The position numbers were made by a program, and so were the translations under genes. Shown piece by piece: positions 24,390-32,548 of a stretch of 64,000 nt of DNA (its first letter is position 1; every line of letters starts with the position of its first letter). The notes below the pieces were generated by a model that ran no database searches, had not been told where the DNA came from, and saw only the letters and a list, made by a program, of their open reading frames with translations. Source of the DNA: Tabrizicola_A sp964393035 (GTDB taxonomy: Bacteria; Pseudomonadota; Alphaproteobacteria; Rhodobacterales; Rhodobacteraceae); the NCBI GenBank assembly GCA_964393035.1, contig CAYMRX010000001.1, positions 558,001 to 622,000 on the forward strand, given 5' to 3'.

Positions 24390-25282
24390 GCGATGCTGTG
24401 GCCGGCGGCTCTCAGCGCGGCGGCCAGATGCGCGATATGGGCCGGGCCAACCTCGCAGCAGCCGCCGACAATGGTCGCCCCCATATCCACCCAGCGCAGG
24501 GCGAAGGCGGTGTATTTTTCGGGCGTCAGGTCATGGCGGCCACAATAGGCGGGCGCGTCATGGGTATCGGGCAGGGGCAGGCTGGAGATTTCGGAAAACC
24601 CGTTGGCATAGGCGCCGAATGGCAAGCCAAGCGGCTTTAGCGCGGCCATGGCCGCCTCCATCGCCTCGGGCATCGAGCAATTGGCTAGCACCGCCGCTGT
24701 CGGGTGGGCGGCAATCACCTCGGCCAGATCTGCCACCGGCTCGCCCGACCGCAGGCGCGACCCGTCGCGGTCATGCACGGAAACCGAGAGCCAAACCGGT
24801 TTCCCCGCGGCCTGCGCGCCTGCCAGCGCACCACGGCACAGATCAAGCGAGGACATGGTTTCGCACAAGATCACATCGACATGCGGCGCCATCAGCGCGG
24901 CCTTTTCGGCGTAAAGCCCGGTAGACACCGCGACCGGGGGCGTCAGATCGGGGCGATAGCTTTCGCCCAAAGGCCCCATGGATCCGGCGATGTTCCCCCG
25001 CCCCGCCTCGGCACGGGCCTCATGCGCCTCGGTCAGGGCGCGCAGGTGCAGCGCGTGGTAGTAATGGTCCAACCCCACCCCCACCAAACGATCATGCAAG
25101 ATGTTATAGGTGTTGGTGGTTGCCACACTCGCCCCTGCCGCGAAGTAATCGGCGTGGATCGCCTTCACCAACCCCGGATGGTCGATCATCACGCGTGTGG
25201 CCCAAAGTGGCGTCGGCTCATCGCCGGACCGGGCGACCAATTCCTGCCCCAGACCGCCGTCGAGAAGGGTAATCGTCGCCAT
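24386..25282 (-). CDS. mmuM: Homocysteine S-methyltransferase family protein
   Basis: A 298-residue single-domain homocysteine methyltransferase. The three zinc-binding cysteines are present: Cys202 in VLANCSMPEA and Cys275-Cys276 in VGGCCEVGP. LLDGGLGQEL is at the N-terminus. These enzymes move a methyl group from S-methylmethionine or betaine-like donors to homocysteine to make methionine. There is no cobalamin domain, so MmuM-type chemistry is likely, but the donor is not known. The ATG at 25282 lies two bases after the LysE-type exporter's stop. The gene name is used by family resemblance. Confidence 0.85.
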   Translation of the reverse strand: MATITLLDGGLGQELVARSGDEPTPLWATRVMIDHPGLVKAIHADYFAAGASVATTNTYNILHDRLVGVGLDHYYHALHLRALTEAHEARAEAGRGNIAGSMGPLGESYRPDLTPPVAVSTGLYAEKAALMAPHVDVILCETMSSLDLCRGALAGAQAAGKPVWLSVSVHDRDGSRLRSGEPVADLAEVIAAHPTAAVLANCSMPEAMEAAMAALKPLGLPFGAYANGFSEISSLPLPDTHDAPAYCGRHDLTPEKYTAFALRWVDMGATIVGGCCEVGPAHIAHLAAALRAAGHSIA

Positions 25283-25284
25283 GG

Positions 25285-25896
25285 TCAGTCCCTCAGCATC
25301 CGCAGCGCCATCAGGCCAAAGACCCCGGCGGCAAGTTTGTTCATCACGCCCATGCGGGCCGAAAGCGCCTGCCCGGCAAAACCCGCAAGCGCGCCATATC
25401 CGGCGGTAATGCACATGCCGGACAGGGTAAAGACCGCGCCAAGGATCAGGATCTGTTGCCAGACCGGGCCGCGCGCCGGATCGGTGAACTGCGGCAGGAA
25501 GGCGAGAACGAAAAGTGCCACTTTCGGGTTCAGCGCATTGGTCACAAAGCCCCGCCAAAAGGCGCGCGGCAGGCTGGAAATGCCGCTGCCCGCCTGCGCT
25601 GGCCCCGCATGCCATGCCCCCCACGCGAGATAGAGCAGATAGCCCGCGCCGAACCAGCGCAGGCCAGTCATCGCCGCCGGATGGGCGGCCAATAGGGCCG
25701 CAACCCCAATCGCGGCCAGACCCACGTGCCAAAAACCGCCAAGGCCCACCCCCGCGCCTGCGGCGATGCCGGCTCGCGGCCCGCCCGACATGCCGCTGGC
25801 GGTCGCGAACATCACATCCGCGCCCGGCGTCAGGTTGAGCAATATCCCGGCCGAGGTGAAGGCCAGAAGCGTCTCGAAGGGAACAAGATCAAACAT
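25285..25896 (-). CDS. LysE/RhtB-family amino acid exporter
   Basis: A 203-residue inner-membrane protein with about six hydrophobic segments and the LysE/RhtB landmarks NLTPGADVMFATASG, GLRWFGAGYLLYLAWGAW and FVTNALNPKVALFVLAFLPQF. Such carriers export amino acids such as homoserine, threonine or methionine-related compounds. The start MFDLVPFE gives normal length; the long in-frame extension upstream is not family-like. It is the first gene of a compact operon with mmuM and rluA, which suggests export linked to homocysteine or methionine, though this is inference. Confidence 0.88.
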   Translation of the reverse strand: MFDLVPFETLLAFTSAGILLNLTPGADVMFATASGMSGGPRAGIAAGAGVGLGGFWHVGLAAIGVAALLAAHPAAMTGLRWFGAGYLLYLAWGAWHAGPAQAGSGISSLPRAFWRGFVTNALNPKVALFVLAFLPQFTDPARGPVWQQILILGAVFTLSGMCITAGYGALAGFAGQALSARMGVMNKLAAGVFGLMALRMLRD

Positions 25897-25989
25897 ACCC
25901 GCACAATCTCTGGCTTGAGCACGAAGATCAAGAGAGGTGATTTGACCTTTCCTTCCTTCCGCACCAGCATGGCCGCCAGAGGTGCCGCC

Positions 25990-26412
25990 ATGGATTACGA
26001 AACCGTCCCTGCCCGCGACTTTGGCCATGCGCTGAAGGCAATCAGCGTAAACCTTCTCTGCCGGGATGTGGCGGCCGAAGTGGCCTTTCTGACCACGGTG
26101 TTCGGCATGACCGCCCATCGCACCAGCCGCGATTTCGCGATCCTTTTGCACGCGGGCCAGCCGCTGCAACTGCATTCCGACGCCGCCTATGCCAGCCACC
26201 CCTTGCCCGCGATTCTGCCCGAAGCCGGGCCGCGCGGCGCCGGAATCGAAATCCGCCTGCATGAGGCCGACCCCGACCTTGCCGCGAAAGCCGCCGAAGC
26301 GGCAGGCGGGGTGGTGCTGCAAGCCCCCACCGACAAGACAGGCCACGGCTTGCGTGAGGCGGTGATCCTGTCGCCCGCAGGTTACGCCTTTGTCCCCTCG
26401 CGACGGATCTGA
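25990..26412 (+). CDS. VOC (glyoxalase/bleomycin-resistance fold) protein
   Basis: A 140-residue VOC-superfamily protein: ISVNLLCRDVAAEVAFLTTVFGM (two 10-residue-scale parts of the first beta-alpha unit), then FAILLHAGQPLQLHSD and a second unit ending in GLREAVILSPAGYAFVPSR. One such domain pairs by dimerisation to bind metal and small substrates; the role here is unknown. The ATG at 25990 has AGAGG seven bases upstream; an in-frame ATG at 25969 has no ribosome-binding site. Its last 31 bases overlap the end of the convergent phhB gene. Confidence 0.75.
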   Translation: MDYETVPARDFGHALKAISVNLLCRDVAAEVAFLTTVFGMTAHRTSRDFAILLHAGQPLQLHSDAAYASHPLPAILPEAGPRGAGIEIRLHEADPDLAAKAAEAAGGVVLQAPTDKTGHGLREAVILSPAGYAFVPSRRI

Positions 26413-26750
26413 CACAGGCAGGAAATCGGTTCGGCATGGTCGCGCACCACCTCGGCCGCGCCTGCAAGCTTGTCCATCCGCCGGGCAAGGTCGATGTCCA
26501 GCGCCGACAGACCCTCGCAATCATGGGTGGTCAGCGTGACATCGACAATGTTGAACCGGTTGGTCCATTCCGGGTGATGATTCGCCTTTTCCGCCGCAAG
26601 AGCGGCACGCGACATGAACCCCCAAGCTTCGGAAAAGCTGCGGAACTTCCACACCTTGCGGATGGCATCGCGGTCGGGCACCGGGCCCCATCCGGTTTCC
26701 CCCAAAGGCGGAAGGGCGGCCTCGCGCTCGGCTTCGGTCAAACGGTCCAT
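26382..26750 (-). CDS. phhB: 4a-hydroxytetrahydrobiopterin dehydratase (PCD/DCoH)
   Basis: A 122-residue pterin-4a-carbinolamine dehydratase. The motif EKANHHPEW supplies His58 and His59, and His76 in VDVTLTTHDCEGLS completes the active site. It regenerates tetrahydrobiopterin for aromatic amino acid hydroxylases or serves molybdopterin-related metabolism. It is about 25 residues longer at the C-terminus than typical, and that tail is encoded in the overlap with the VOC gene. The gene lies four bases after gst on the minus strand. No phhA is seen in the window. Confidence 0.9.
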   Translation of the reverse strand: MDRLTEAEREAALPPLGETGWGPVPDRDAIRKVWKFRSFSEAWGFMSRAALAAEKANHHPEWTNRFNIVDVTLTTHDCEGLSALDIDLARRMDKLAGAAEVVRDHAEPISCLCQIRREGTKA

Positions 26751-26754
26751 CGCA

Positions 26755-27357
26755 TCATCCCCTTTGCATCAATGCATCATCCAAGGCATTGGCCCGCGCC
26801 AGTGCCGGGCGCCCCTTGATACGCGCCCAATAGGCTTGCAGTTCCGGCGTTGCGGGCAGGGTCTTGAACCCCAGACCCCAACCGATCTGGCTACCGACAT
26901 AAACATCCGCCGCCGTGAACTGATCACCACAGAAATAGCGGTGCGCGGCAAGATGACCAGAGAGGGTGGCCAGAACATCCTCCATACTGCCATAGCCGAC
27001 GGTCCGTTTTCGATCCGGCGCCGGCACCCAACCCATCGCGCCATTGACCACTGCCTGCTCCAACGGTCCGGCCCCAAAAAACATCCAGCGGTAAAATGCG
27101 CCCCGTCGCGCGGGCATCAATCCGGCCTCGGGAAAGGTCTCGGCCAGATAGGTGCAGATCGCCCCGCCTTCGGTGATAATCTGCCCGTCATGAACCAGCG
27201 CGGGCACCTTGCCCATCGGGTTGACCGCCAGATAGGCCGGAGCCTTCATGCTGGTATCATAGTCCAGCACCACGGTTTCATAGGGCTGACCGATTTCTTC
27301 CAGCATCCAGCGCGCAATGCGGCCACGCGACATCGGGTTTGTATAAAGGGTCAGCAT
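26755..27357 (-). CDS. gst: Glutathione S-transferase family protein
   Basis: A 200-residue GST. The N-terminal thioredoxin-fold domain (about 1-80) begins MLTLYTNPMSRGRIARW and includes the cis-proline and glutathione-binding part GKVPALVHDGQIITEGGAICTYLAE. The helical domain follows (about 90-200). Ser10 is in the catalytic region. It may conjugate or reduce electrophiles with glutathione in the cytoplasm; substrate unknown. GAGGAG six bases before the ATG at 27357 supports the start. It lies between the GNAT-type gene and phhB on one transcript. Confidence 0.9.
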   Translation of the reverse strand: MLTLYTNPMSRGRIARWMLEEIGQPYETVVLDYDTSMKAPAYLAVNPMGKVPALVHDGQIITEGGAICTYLAETFPEAGLMPARRGAFYRWMFFGAGPLEQAVVNGAMGWVPAPDRKRTVGYGSMEDVLATLSGHLAAHRYFCGDQFTAADVYVGSQIGWGLGFKTLPATPELQAYWARIKGRPALARANALDDALMQRG

Positions 27358-27393
27358 CAAGAACTCCTCGTCGCGCTGCAAGAATGCCGCGTT

Positions 27394-28554
27394 TCAGTCT
27401 TCCATCATCCGATTTCGAAACGGGCCATAACTGGTCAAGACCTCAATTTCCTCATCCACGGCGCGGCGTTCCTCTTTCAGATACCGGGCCACAGCCCGTT
27501 GAAATCCGGCATCCGCGATCCAGTGCAGCGAATGGGTGGCATGGGGCAGATATCCGCGCGCCAGTTTGTGTTCGCCCTGCGCCCCTGCCTCGACCCGCGC
27601 CAGACCCTGCGCAATCGCCCAGTCGATGGCCTGATAGTAGCACAGTTCGAAATGCAGGCAGGGATAATCGGCCAGCGCCCCCCAATAGCGGCCATAAAGC
27701 GTATCGCGTCCGATAAAGTTCAGCGCCCCGGCCACCGGGCGATTGCCGTCAAAGGCCAGCACCAAAAGCACATCGTCGCGCATGGTCGCATGGATGGCCT
27801 GAAAGAAGCCGCGCGTCAGATAGGGCCGCCCCCATTTGCGGCTGCCGGTGTCCTGATAAAAGGCCCAGAAGGCATCCCAATGGGCGGGGGTGATCTGATC
27901 TCCGGTCAGGGCACGGATCGTCAGCCCATGGCCCTGCGCCACTTCCCGCTCCTTGCGGATCATCTTGCGCTTGCGGCTGGACAGATCGGCCAGAAAACCG
28001 GCGAAATCCGCATAGCCGCGATTTGCCCAATGGAATTGCTGGGTGACACGGTGCAGCGTGCCTTGCAGCCCCTCGATCGCCTGCGCCTCGCCCTCGGTGC
28101 AAAAGGTGATGTGCAGCGAGGACAGATCATTGGCCTTGGTCACCGCAATGGCCGCCTGCATCAAGCTGGCACGCTGCTTCTCATCGCCCAAAAACCGCCG
28201 CCCGGTCGCGGGGGTGAAGGGCACGGCCACCTGAAGTTTCGGATAATAGCGCCCGCCGGCACGTTCATAGGCCTCGGCCCAGCCGTGATCGAAGATATAT
28301 TCGCCTTGACTGTGCGCCTTGACGTAAAGCGGCATTGCCGCAACCGCCCGACCCTGATCGCGCAGCACCAAGGGCCGCGCCTGCCAGCCCGTGCCGTCGC
28401 CGGTGGAGCCGGACGCCTCTAGCGCCAGAAGGAAGCGATGGGTGGTGAATGGATCAACGGGGCGGCCCGTTGCCGCCTCGGGGCAGGCGAGCGCATCCCA
28501 CTCTGCCGCCGGGATTGCGCTCATGTTTTCAAGAAGTTCAACCGTTTCGGCCAC
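27394..28554 (-). CDS. DUF482/GNAT-fold peptidoglycan-like N-acyltransferase family protein
   Basis: A 386-residue COG3146/DUF482 protein. Visible family parts are EWDALACPEAATGRPVDPFT, RPLVLRDQGRAVAAMPLYVK, FDHGWAEAYERAGGRYYPK, RKRKMIRKEREVA and GEHKLARGYLPHATHSLHW. The fold is a tandem GNAT/FemAB-like acyltransferase; biochemical activity is not established. It sits in a minus-strand run after the GDPD gene (54-base gap) and before gst (36-base gap). A cytoplasmic location is expected, since no signal or membrane segment is visible. Confidence 0.82.
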   Translation of the reverse strand: MAETVELLENMSAIPAAEWDALACPEAATGRPVDPFTTHRFLLALEASGSTGDGTGWQARPLVLRDQGRAVAAMPLYVKAHSQGEYIFDHGWAEAYERAGGRYYPKLQVAVPFTPATGRRFLGDEKQRASLMQAAIAVTKANDLSSLHITFCTEGEAQAIEGLQGTLHRVTQQFHWANRGYADFAGFLADLSSRKRKMIRKEREVAQGHGLTIRALTGDQITPAHWDAFWAFYQDTGSRKWGRPYLTRGFFQAIHATMRDDVLLVLAFDGNRPVAGALNFIGRDTLYGRYWGALADYPCLHFELCYYQAIDWAIAQGLARVEAGAQGEHKLARGYLPHATHSLHWIADAGFQRAVARYLKEERRAVDEEIEVLTSYGPFRNRMMED

Positions 28555-28608
28555 ACCAGCGCCCCTTGGGGGAAATCTTTTTCAAAGATGACCCACCCCT
28601 CCGAAAGG

Positions 28609-29394
28609 TCAAGCTGGCGATGCCGCGAGATAGCCTTCGAAGGTCACATTGTCGGCAACCTTGCGCGCCCTTGCCTCCATGACGGCAGAGGTGATCGTCC
28701 ATGTCAAAATGACCGCCCCCCCGGCCTTCAGCGCGGCCACCCTGTCACGGCCAAGGTCGGCCGCCTCATGGCTGATGAATGACGCGCCGACGCGGTCATA
28801 ATCGGCAATCTCGCGCAACTCGTCACAGCGTGCCGGGTCCAGCGGTGCCCAACTTGCATGATCATAAGCCGCCGTGGTGATCCCGCGCGGAATTGCGGGG
28901 GCAAGGCGCGCCATATTGGCCACGGCATGCGGATTGAAAGACATCACGGCAACCGGGCCTTGATACCCGGCCAAAGCCCGCGCTACCGCAGCCTCCAACC
29001 GCCCATCGGTTTCGGCCATGCGGTCGGTCTGGTCCTTGATCTCGATCAGCAAGGGCACGCGGCCCGCCACCATGGCCAGAACCTGCGGCAAGGTCGGAAT
29101 AACGTCGTCGCAATCGCGCAGGGCAATGCGGCCCAACTCTGCCGCCGTATAGTCTTTCACAAAGCCGGTGGCTTCGGTCAGCCGCTCCATCCATTCATCA
29201 TGGAAGACCACCGCCTGACCATCCGCCGTGCCCTGCACATCGATCTCGATGCCATACCCCGCCGCCACTGCGGCACGAATGGCAGCGGGCGAATTCTCTG
29301 GCCGCCGCTCTGCCCGGTTGTGCAGCGCACGGTGGGCAAGCGGCAGGCGCAGGAATGCCGCGTCCAGAACCTTAGCGGCGGGAGCCATGGTCAT
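28609..29394 (-). CDS. ugpQ: Glycerophosphodiester phosphodiesterase family protein
   Basis: A protein of about 261 residues with the GDPD barrel motifs LAHRALHNRAERRPENS (catalytic His), GIEIDVQGTADGQAVVFHDEWMERLT and PLLIEIKDQ. It hydrolyses glycerophosphodiesters to glycerol-3-phosphate and an alcohol. There is no signal peptide, so it is probably a cytoplasmic UgpQ-like enzyme. The start is either MTMAP (29394, used here) or MAP (29388), both overlapping the end of ridA by 17-23 bases. It is the second gene of the ridA-GDPD-GNAT-gst-phhB run. Confidence 0.88.
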   Translation of the reverse strand: MTMAPAAKVLDAAFLRLPLAHRALHNRAERRPENSPAAIRAAVAAGYGIEIDVQGTADGQAVVFHDEWMERLTEATGFVKDYTAAELGRIALRDCDDVIPTLPQVLAMVAGRVPLLIEIKDQTDRMAETDGRLEAAVARALAGYQGPVAVMSFNPHAVANMARLAPAIPRGITTAAYDHASWAPLDPARCDELREIADYDRVGASFISHEAADLGRDRVAALKAGGAVILTWTITSAVMEARARKVADNVTFEGYLAASPA

Positions 29395-29860
29395 CGGCGG
29401 CGCGGATCTGGAAGATCCCTTCGATTTCAACCGCCACACCAAAAGGCAAGGAGGCCGCCGATACCGCAGACCGTGCGTGCCGCCCGGCATCGCCCAGGGC
29501 GGCCACCATGAAATCGGAGGCGCCATTGATGACCTTGGGCTGGTCGACAAACTCGGCGGTCGAATTGACAAAGCCCACCAGCTTCACCGCCCGCACCACG
29601 CGATTGAGATCGCCGTCACAGGCTTTCTTCAACTGGGCCAGCAGGGAAATCGCGCAGGATTGCGCAGCCTCGGCCCCGGCCGCCGCATCCATGTCGGCAC
29701 CAAGACGCCCCTTGATAAGCCCGCCCGCGTTCTGGCTGATCTGACCCGAGATATGCACCAGATCACCGACCTGAACGAAGGGCACATAGTTTGCCGCAGG
29801 CGTGGGCGCGTCGGGAAGCGTGACGCCAAGTTCGGCAAGGCGGGTTTCGATGCGGGACAT
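29372..29860 (-). CDS. RidA/YjgF-family deaminase
   Basis: A 162-residue RidA-superfamily protein of the longer YjgH/COG0251 branch: ANYVPFVQVGDLVHISGQIS, then NRVVRAVKLVGFVNS and HARSAVSAASLPFGVAVEIEGIF near the end. RidA proteins hydrolyse reactive enamines and imines made by PLP enzymes. The arginine that contacts the substrate in classical RidA lies in the HARSAV segment. It overlaps the start of the GDPD gene and heads the minus-strand operon. Confidence 0.88.
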   Translation of the reverse strand: MSRIETRLAELGVTLPDAPTPAANYVPFVQVGDLVHISGQISQNAGGLIKGRLGADMDAAAGAEAAQSCAISLLAQLKKACDGDLNRVVRAVKLVGFVNSTAEFVDQPKVINGASDFMVAALGDAGRHARSAVSAASLPFGVAVEIEGIFQIRAADDHGSRR

Positions 29861-29960
29861 GGGGAACCTCGGGTTAAGGAATTTGCGGCGAAGCTAACGG
29901 GGCAACCCAGCCGGGGCAAGGCCGCATCGCTGCGGCTTGTCCCCACCCGGCCCACCCCTT

Positions 29961-30061
29961 AAAGCCTGTCAGGTTTTCGTAAAAACAGGTCTTATTGAAA
30001 AACGCGTTCGCGCCTGTACGAGAGGCGCGCTTTTCGGTTCAACTCAAACCTGACACGCTTT
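29961..30061. repeat. 101-base element with inverted ends and inner hairpin
   Basis: AAAGCCTGTCAGGTTT (29961-29976) and AAACCTGACACGCTTT (30046-30061) are complementary with one mismatch. Between them lies a hairpin CGCGCC-tgtacgaga-GGCGCG (30009-30029) followed by CTTTT. It occupies most of the 235-base space between ridA and the DUF4170 gene. It could be a small non-autonomous repeat element, a leader structure of DUF4170, or a divergent operator pair. Confidence 0.5.
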
Positions 30062-30095
30062 AGGTTGCCGGCAACGCGCCCGGAAAGGAAGTGCA

Positions 30096-30341
30096 ATGAC
30101 CCAACGCCTGCATCTCGTCTTTGGTGGCGAGCTGATTGACCCCCAAAAGAATGTCTTCCGCGACGTGAAAGACATTCATATCGTCGGCATGTTCCCCGAC
30201 TATGCATCGGCCTTTGGCGCCTGGAAAGCCGAGGCGCAGCGCACCGTAGACAATGCCCATATGCGCTATTTCATCGCCCATATTCATCGGCTGCGGGACG
30301 AAAGTTCTGCGGTTTCGGCCACCGAAGAACTGGGCGCATAA
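30096..30341 (+). CDS. DUF4170 family protein
   Basis: An 81-residue protein matching DUF4170: LHLVFGGELIDPQ, IVGMFPDYASAFGAWKAEAQ and TVDNAHMRYFIAHIHRL. The family is small and largely alphaproteobacterial; no function is established. GGAAAGGAAG before the ATG is a good ribosome-binding site. It is followed ten bases later by the KdtA-like gene and lpxK, so a link to lipid A or Kdo transfer is suggested by position only. Confidence 0.87.
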   Translation: MTQRLHLVFGGELIDPQKNVFRDVKDIHIVGMFPDYASAFGAWKAEAQRTVDNAHMRYFIAHIHRLRDESSAVSATEELGA

Positions 30342-30351
30342 GCGCGACACC

Positions 30352-31521
30352 ATGGCCCTTTCGCTTGGACGGCGCCTTTACAACCTGACCAGCCGCCGCG
30401 ACGCGCCGGAGGGGCAGTCATGGCCGCCCCGTCCCGCCGGGCGTTTGGTCTGGCTGCATGCGCCCCGGCTTGAAGCTGTGCAGGGGCTGGCGCGGCTGGC
30501 CAGCAAACTGGCCGAGGAAGACGGGCTGGCCACGCTGTTGACCGGCCCGGCTGACAGCGGCCAGCTTGCGCCTCCGGCCGACCAACAGGCCGATGTCAAA
30601 GCCTTTCTCACCCATTGGCAGCCTGATCTCATCGTGCTGGCCGATGGGGAAATTCGCCCGACACTGCTGTTCGAGGCCGAAGCCCGCGGCCTGCCCGTCA
30701 TGGTGGTGGACGGGCGCGAACCCTATCTCACCCGCGGGCGCGAAGGGTGGTTTCCGGGGCTGCTCAGCGGGGCAATCCAATCGCTGCGCCATGTTTTTGC
30801 ACTGGATGAGGCCGCCGCCCGCACCTATCGCAAGGCCGGGGCGGCACAGGTCGAAACCACGGGCCGGATGGAAGAACTGTCCGCGGCCCTGTCCTGCCAT
30901 GAAGGGGAACGGGCGGCGCTGGCCGAAGCGATGAAGGCGCGTCCCATCTGGCTGGCCGCTGCCGTGCCGCAGATCGAGGAGGCCGCCGTCATCGCCGCCC
31001 ATCGCACCGCCTTGCGGCTGTCGCACCGTCTTTTGCTGATCCTTGCGCCAGACAATTGCGGCCGTGCCAGCGCGCTTGCCGCAGAGTTGGAGGCGCAAGA
31101 GGGCTGGGTCGTCGCACAACGCGACCGCGAAGATGAGATTGACGCCGAAACCACGGTCTATCTGCCCGACAGTGATCAGGAGTTTGGCCTGTGGTATCGG
31201 CTGGCTCCCATCACCTATCTGGGGGGCAGTCTTGCCGGAACCGGGGCACAGCGCAGCCCGCTGGAGCCTGCCGCCCTTGGCTCTGCCATCATCCATGGCC
31301 CGCGTCCGGGGATTTACGGCCCGATCATCGGGCGTCTGGGGGCCGCAAGGGGCGCGCGGGCGGTGGGCTCGGCCACCGATCTGGCAGAGGCCTTGGATGA
31401 TCTTCTGGCCCCCGACCGCGCGGCACTGATGGCACAGGCGGCATGGGCCGTGGCCTCGGACGGGGCCGAGGTCACCGAAAAAGTGCTGAGGCGCCTGCGC
31501 CTGTTGCTGGGGATCACCTGA
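30352..31521 (+). CDS. Diverged Kdo transferase (KdtA/WaaA)-like protein
   Basis: A 389-residue GT-B protein aligned with KdtA. The C-terminal landmark GLWYRLAPITYLGGSLAGTG...SPLEPAALGSAIIHGP is close to the family (GLWYRLAP, GGSL, NPLEPA). Several usual motifs differ: the N-terminal HxxSxGE is LHAPRLEA (His36, Glu41), the ESELWPN block is DGEIRPT, and the THPGEEE block is VPQIEEA. The N-terminal membrane anchor is weak or absent. It may still transfer Kdo or a related sugar to lipid IVA, as the lpxK neighbour suggests, or it may have another acceptor. Its TGA shares one base with the lpxK ATG. Confidence 0.72.
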   Translation: MALSLGRRLYNLTSRRDAPEGQSWPPRPAGRLVWLHAPRLEAVQGLARLASKLAEEDGLATLLTGPADSGQLAPPADQQADVKAFLTHWQPDLIVLADGEIRPTLLFEAEARGLPVMVVDGREPYLTRGREGWFPGLLSGAIQSLRHVFALDEAAARTYRKAGAAQVETTGRMEELSAALSCHEGERAALAEAMKARPIWLAAAVPQIEEAAVIAAHRTALRLSHRLLLILAPDNCGRASALAAELEAQEGWVVAQRDREDEIDAETTVYLPDSDQEFGLWYRLAPITYLGGSLAGTGAQRSPLEPAALGSAIIHGPRPGIYGPIIGRLGAARGARAVGSATDLAEALDDLLAPDRAALMAQAAWAVASDGAEVTEKVLRRLRLLLGIT

Positions 31522-32510
31522 TGCGGCCCCCCGGCTTTTGGCAGAACCCGCCCGACCACCCCGGCGCTTTGGCGCGGCTTTTGGCCCCCCTCGGCTGGGC
31601 CTATGCCGCCGCCACGGCGCGCCGCCTGCGGCGACCCGGTTTCAAGGCCCCGGTGCCTGTGATCTGCATCGGCAACCTGAACGCAGGGGGCACCGGCAAG
31701 ACGCCCACCGCCATGGCGCTGGTGGAGCGGCTGATGCAACGCGGGGCGCGGGTGCATGTGGTCAGCCGGGGCTATGGTGGCAGCCTGCGCGGCCCGGTTC
31801 AGGTCAACCCCAACCGCCACAGTGCCGCCGAAGTCGGGGACGAGCCGCTTTTGCTGGCCGCCTTTGCGCCCACATGGATTGCCCGCGACCGTGCTGCGGG
31901 CGTGCAACAGGCGGTGGCCGCCGGGGCAGGCGTGATCCTTATGGACGACGGGTTTCAGAACCCAGCGGTCGTGAAGGATCTGTCGATTGTTGTGGTGGAC
32001 GCCGAACAGGGGTTTGGCAACGGCCGCTGCCTGCCCGCCGGCCCCTTGCGCGAACCCGTCACGGCAGGATTGGCCCGCGCCGATCTGGTGCTGGCCATCG
32101 GGCCAGAGGTGGCGCAAACCGCGTTCAGCACCCGCTGGGGCGCGGCGCTGCGCCAACCCTTGCTGCGCGGCCATCTCGCCCCCGTCGAAATGGGGATCGA
32201 CTGGCGGGCCGAGCGCGTCATCGCCTTTGCCGGGATTGGCAGGCCGGAGAAATTCTTTGCCACCCTGCGCGGGCTGGGGGCGACGATCCTTCGGGCCGAG
32301 GCCTTGGACGACCATCAACCCTTGTCAGAGGCGCTGATCCGCAGGCTGGAGGCAGAGGCGTTGATGTCTGGCGCACAACTTGTCACCACGGAAAAAGACG
32401 CCGCGCGCCTGCCGCCTGCCTTCCGCTCCTCGGTGCTGTCGCTGCCGGTGCGGCTGAAGCTGGACGATTGGGCGGCCCTCGATGCCGCCTTGTCGCGGCT
32501 GGGCCTGTAA
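31521..32510 (+). CDS. lpxK: Tetraacyldisaccharide 4'-kinase
   Basis: A 329-residue LpxK. The Walker A is GNLNAGGTGKTPTAM (51-65), followed by VHVVSRGYGGSLRGPVQV and the family segment GVILMDDGFQNP, with TTEKDAARLP near the C-terminus. It phosphorylates the 4' position of the lipid A disaccharide at the inner membrane. The N-terminal part (PPGFWQ, LAPLGWAYAAATARRLRRPG) is the usual membrane-associating region. Coupled to the KdtA-like gene by a TGATG overlap. Confidence 0.96.
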   Translation: MRPPGFWQNPPDHPGALARLLAPLGWAYAAATARRLRRPGFKAPVPVICIGNLNAGGTGKTPTAMALVERLMQRGARVHVVSRGYGGSLRGPVQVNPNRHSAAEVGDEPLLLAAFAPTWIARDRAAGVQQAVAAGAGVILMDDGFQNPAVVKDLSIVVVDAEQGFGNGRCLPAGPLREPVTAGLARADLVLAIGPEVAQTAFSTRWGAALRQPLLRGHLAPVEMGIDWRAERVIAFAGIGRPEKFFATLRGLGATILRAEALDDHQPLSEALIRRLEAEALMSGAQLVTTEKDAARLPPAFRSSVLSLPVRLKLDDWAALDAALSRLGL

Positions 32511-32515
32511 AAGGC

Positions 32516-32537
32516 CGGGGCGCACCCATGCGCCCCG
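32516..32537. terminator. Hairpin between lpxK and peroxiredoxin gene
   Basis: CGGGGCGCA and TGCGCCCCG form a perfect nine-base-pair stem with a CCCA loop, six bases after the lpxK stop and 11 bases before the convergent peroxiredoxin stop. There is no T-run, so termination strength is uncertain. Confidence 0.55.
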
Positions 32538-32548
32538 ACCCCGCAATC

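Noticed and set aside
25897..26520. Upstream in-frame extension of the LysE-type gene giving a 411-residue protein
   Set aside because: The extension is antisense to the VOC gene and does not form membrane segments; MFDLVPFE at 25896 is the normal LysE/RhtB start.
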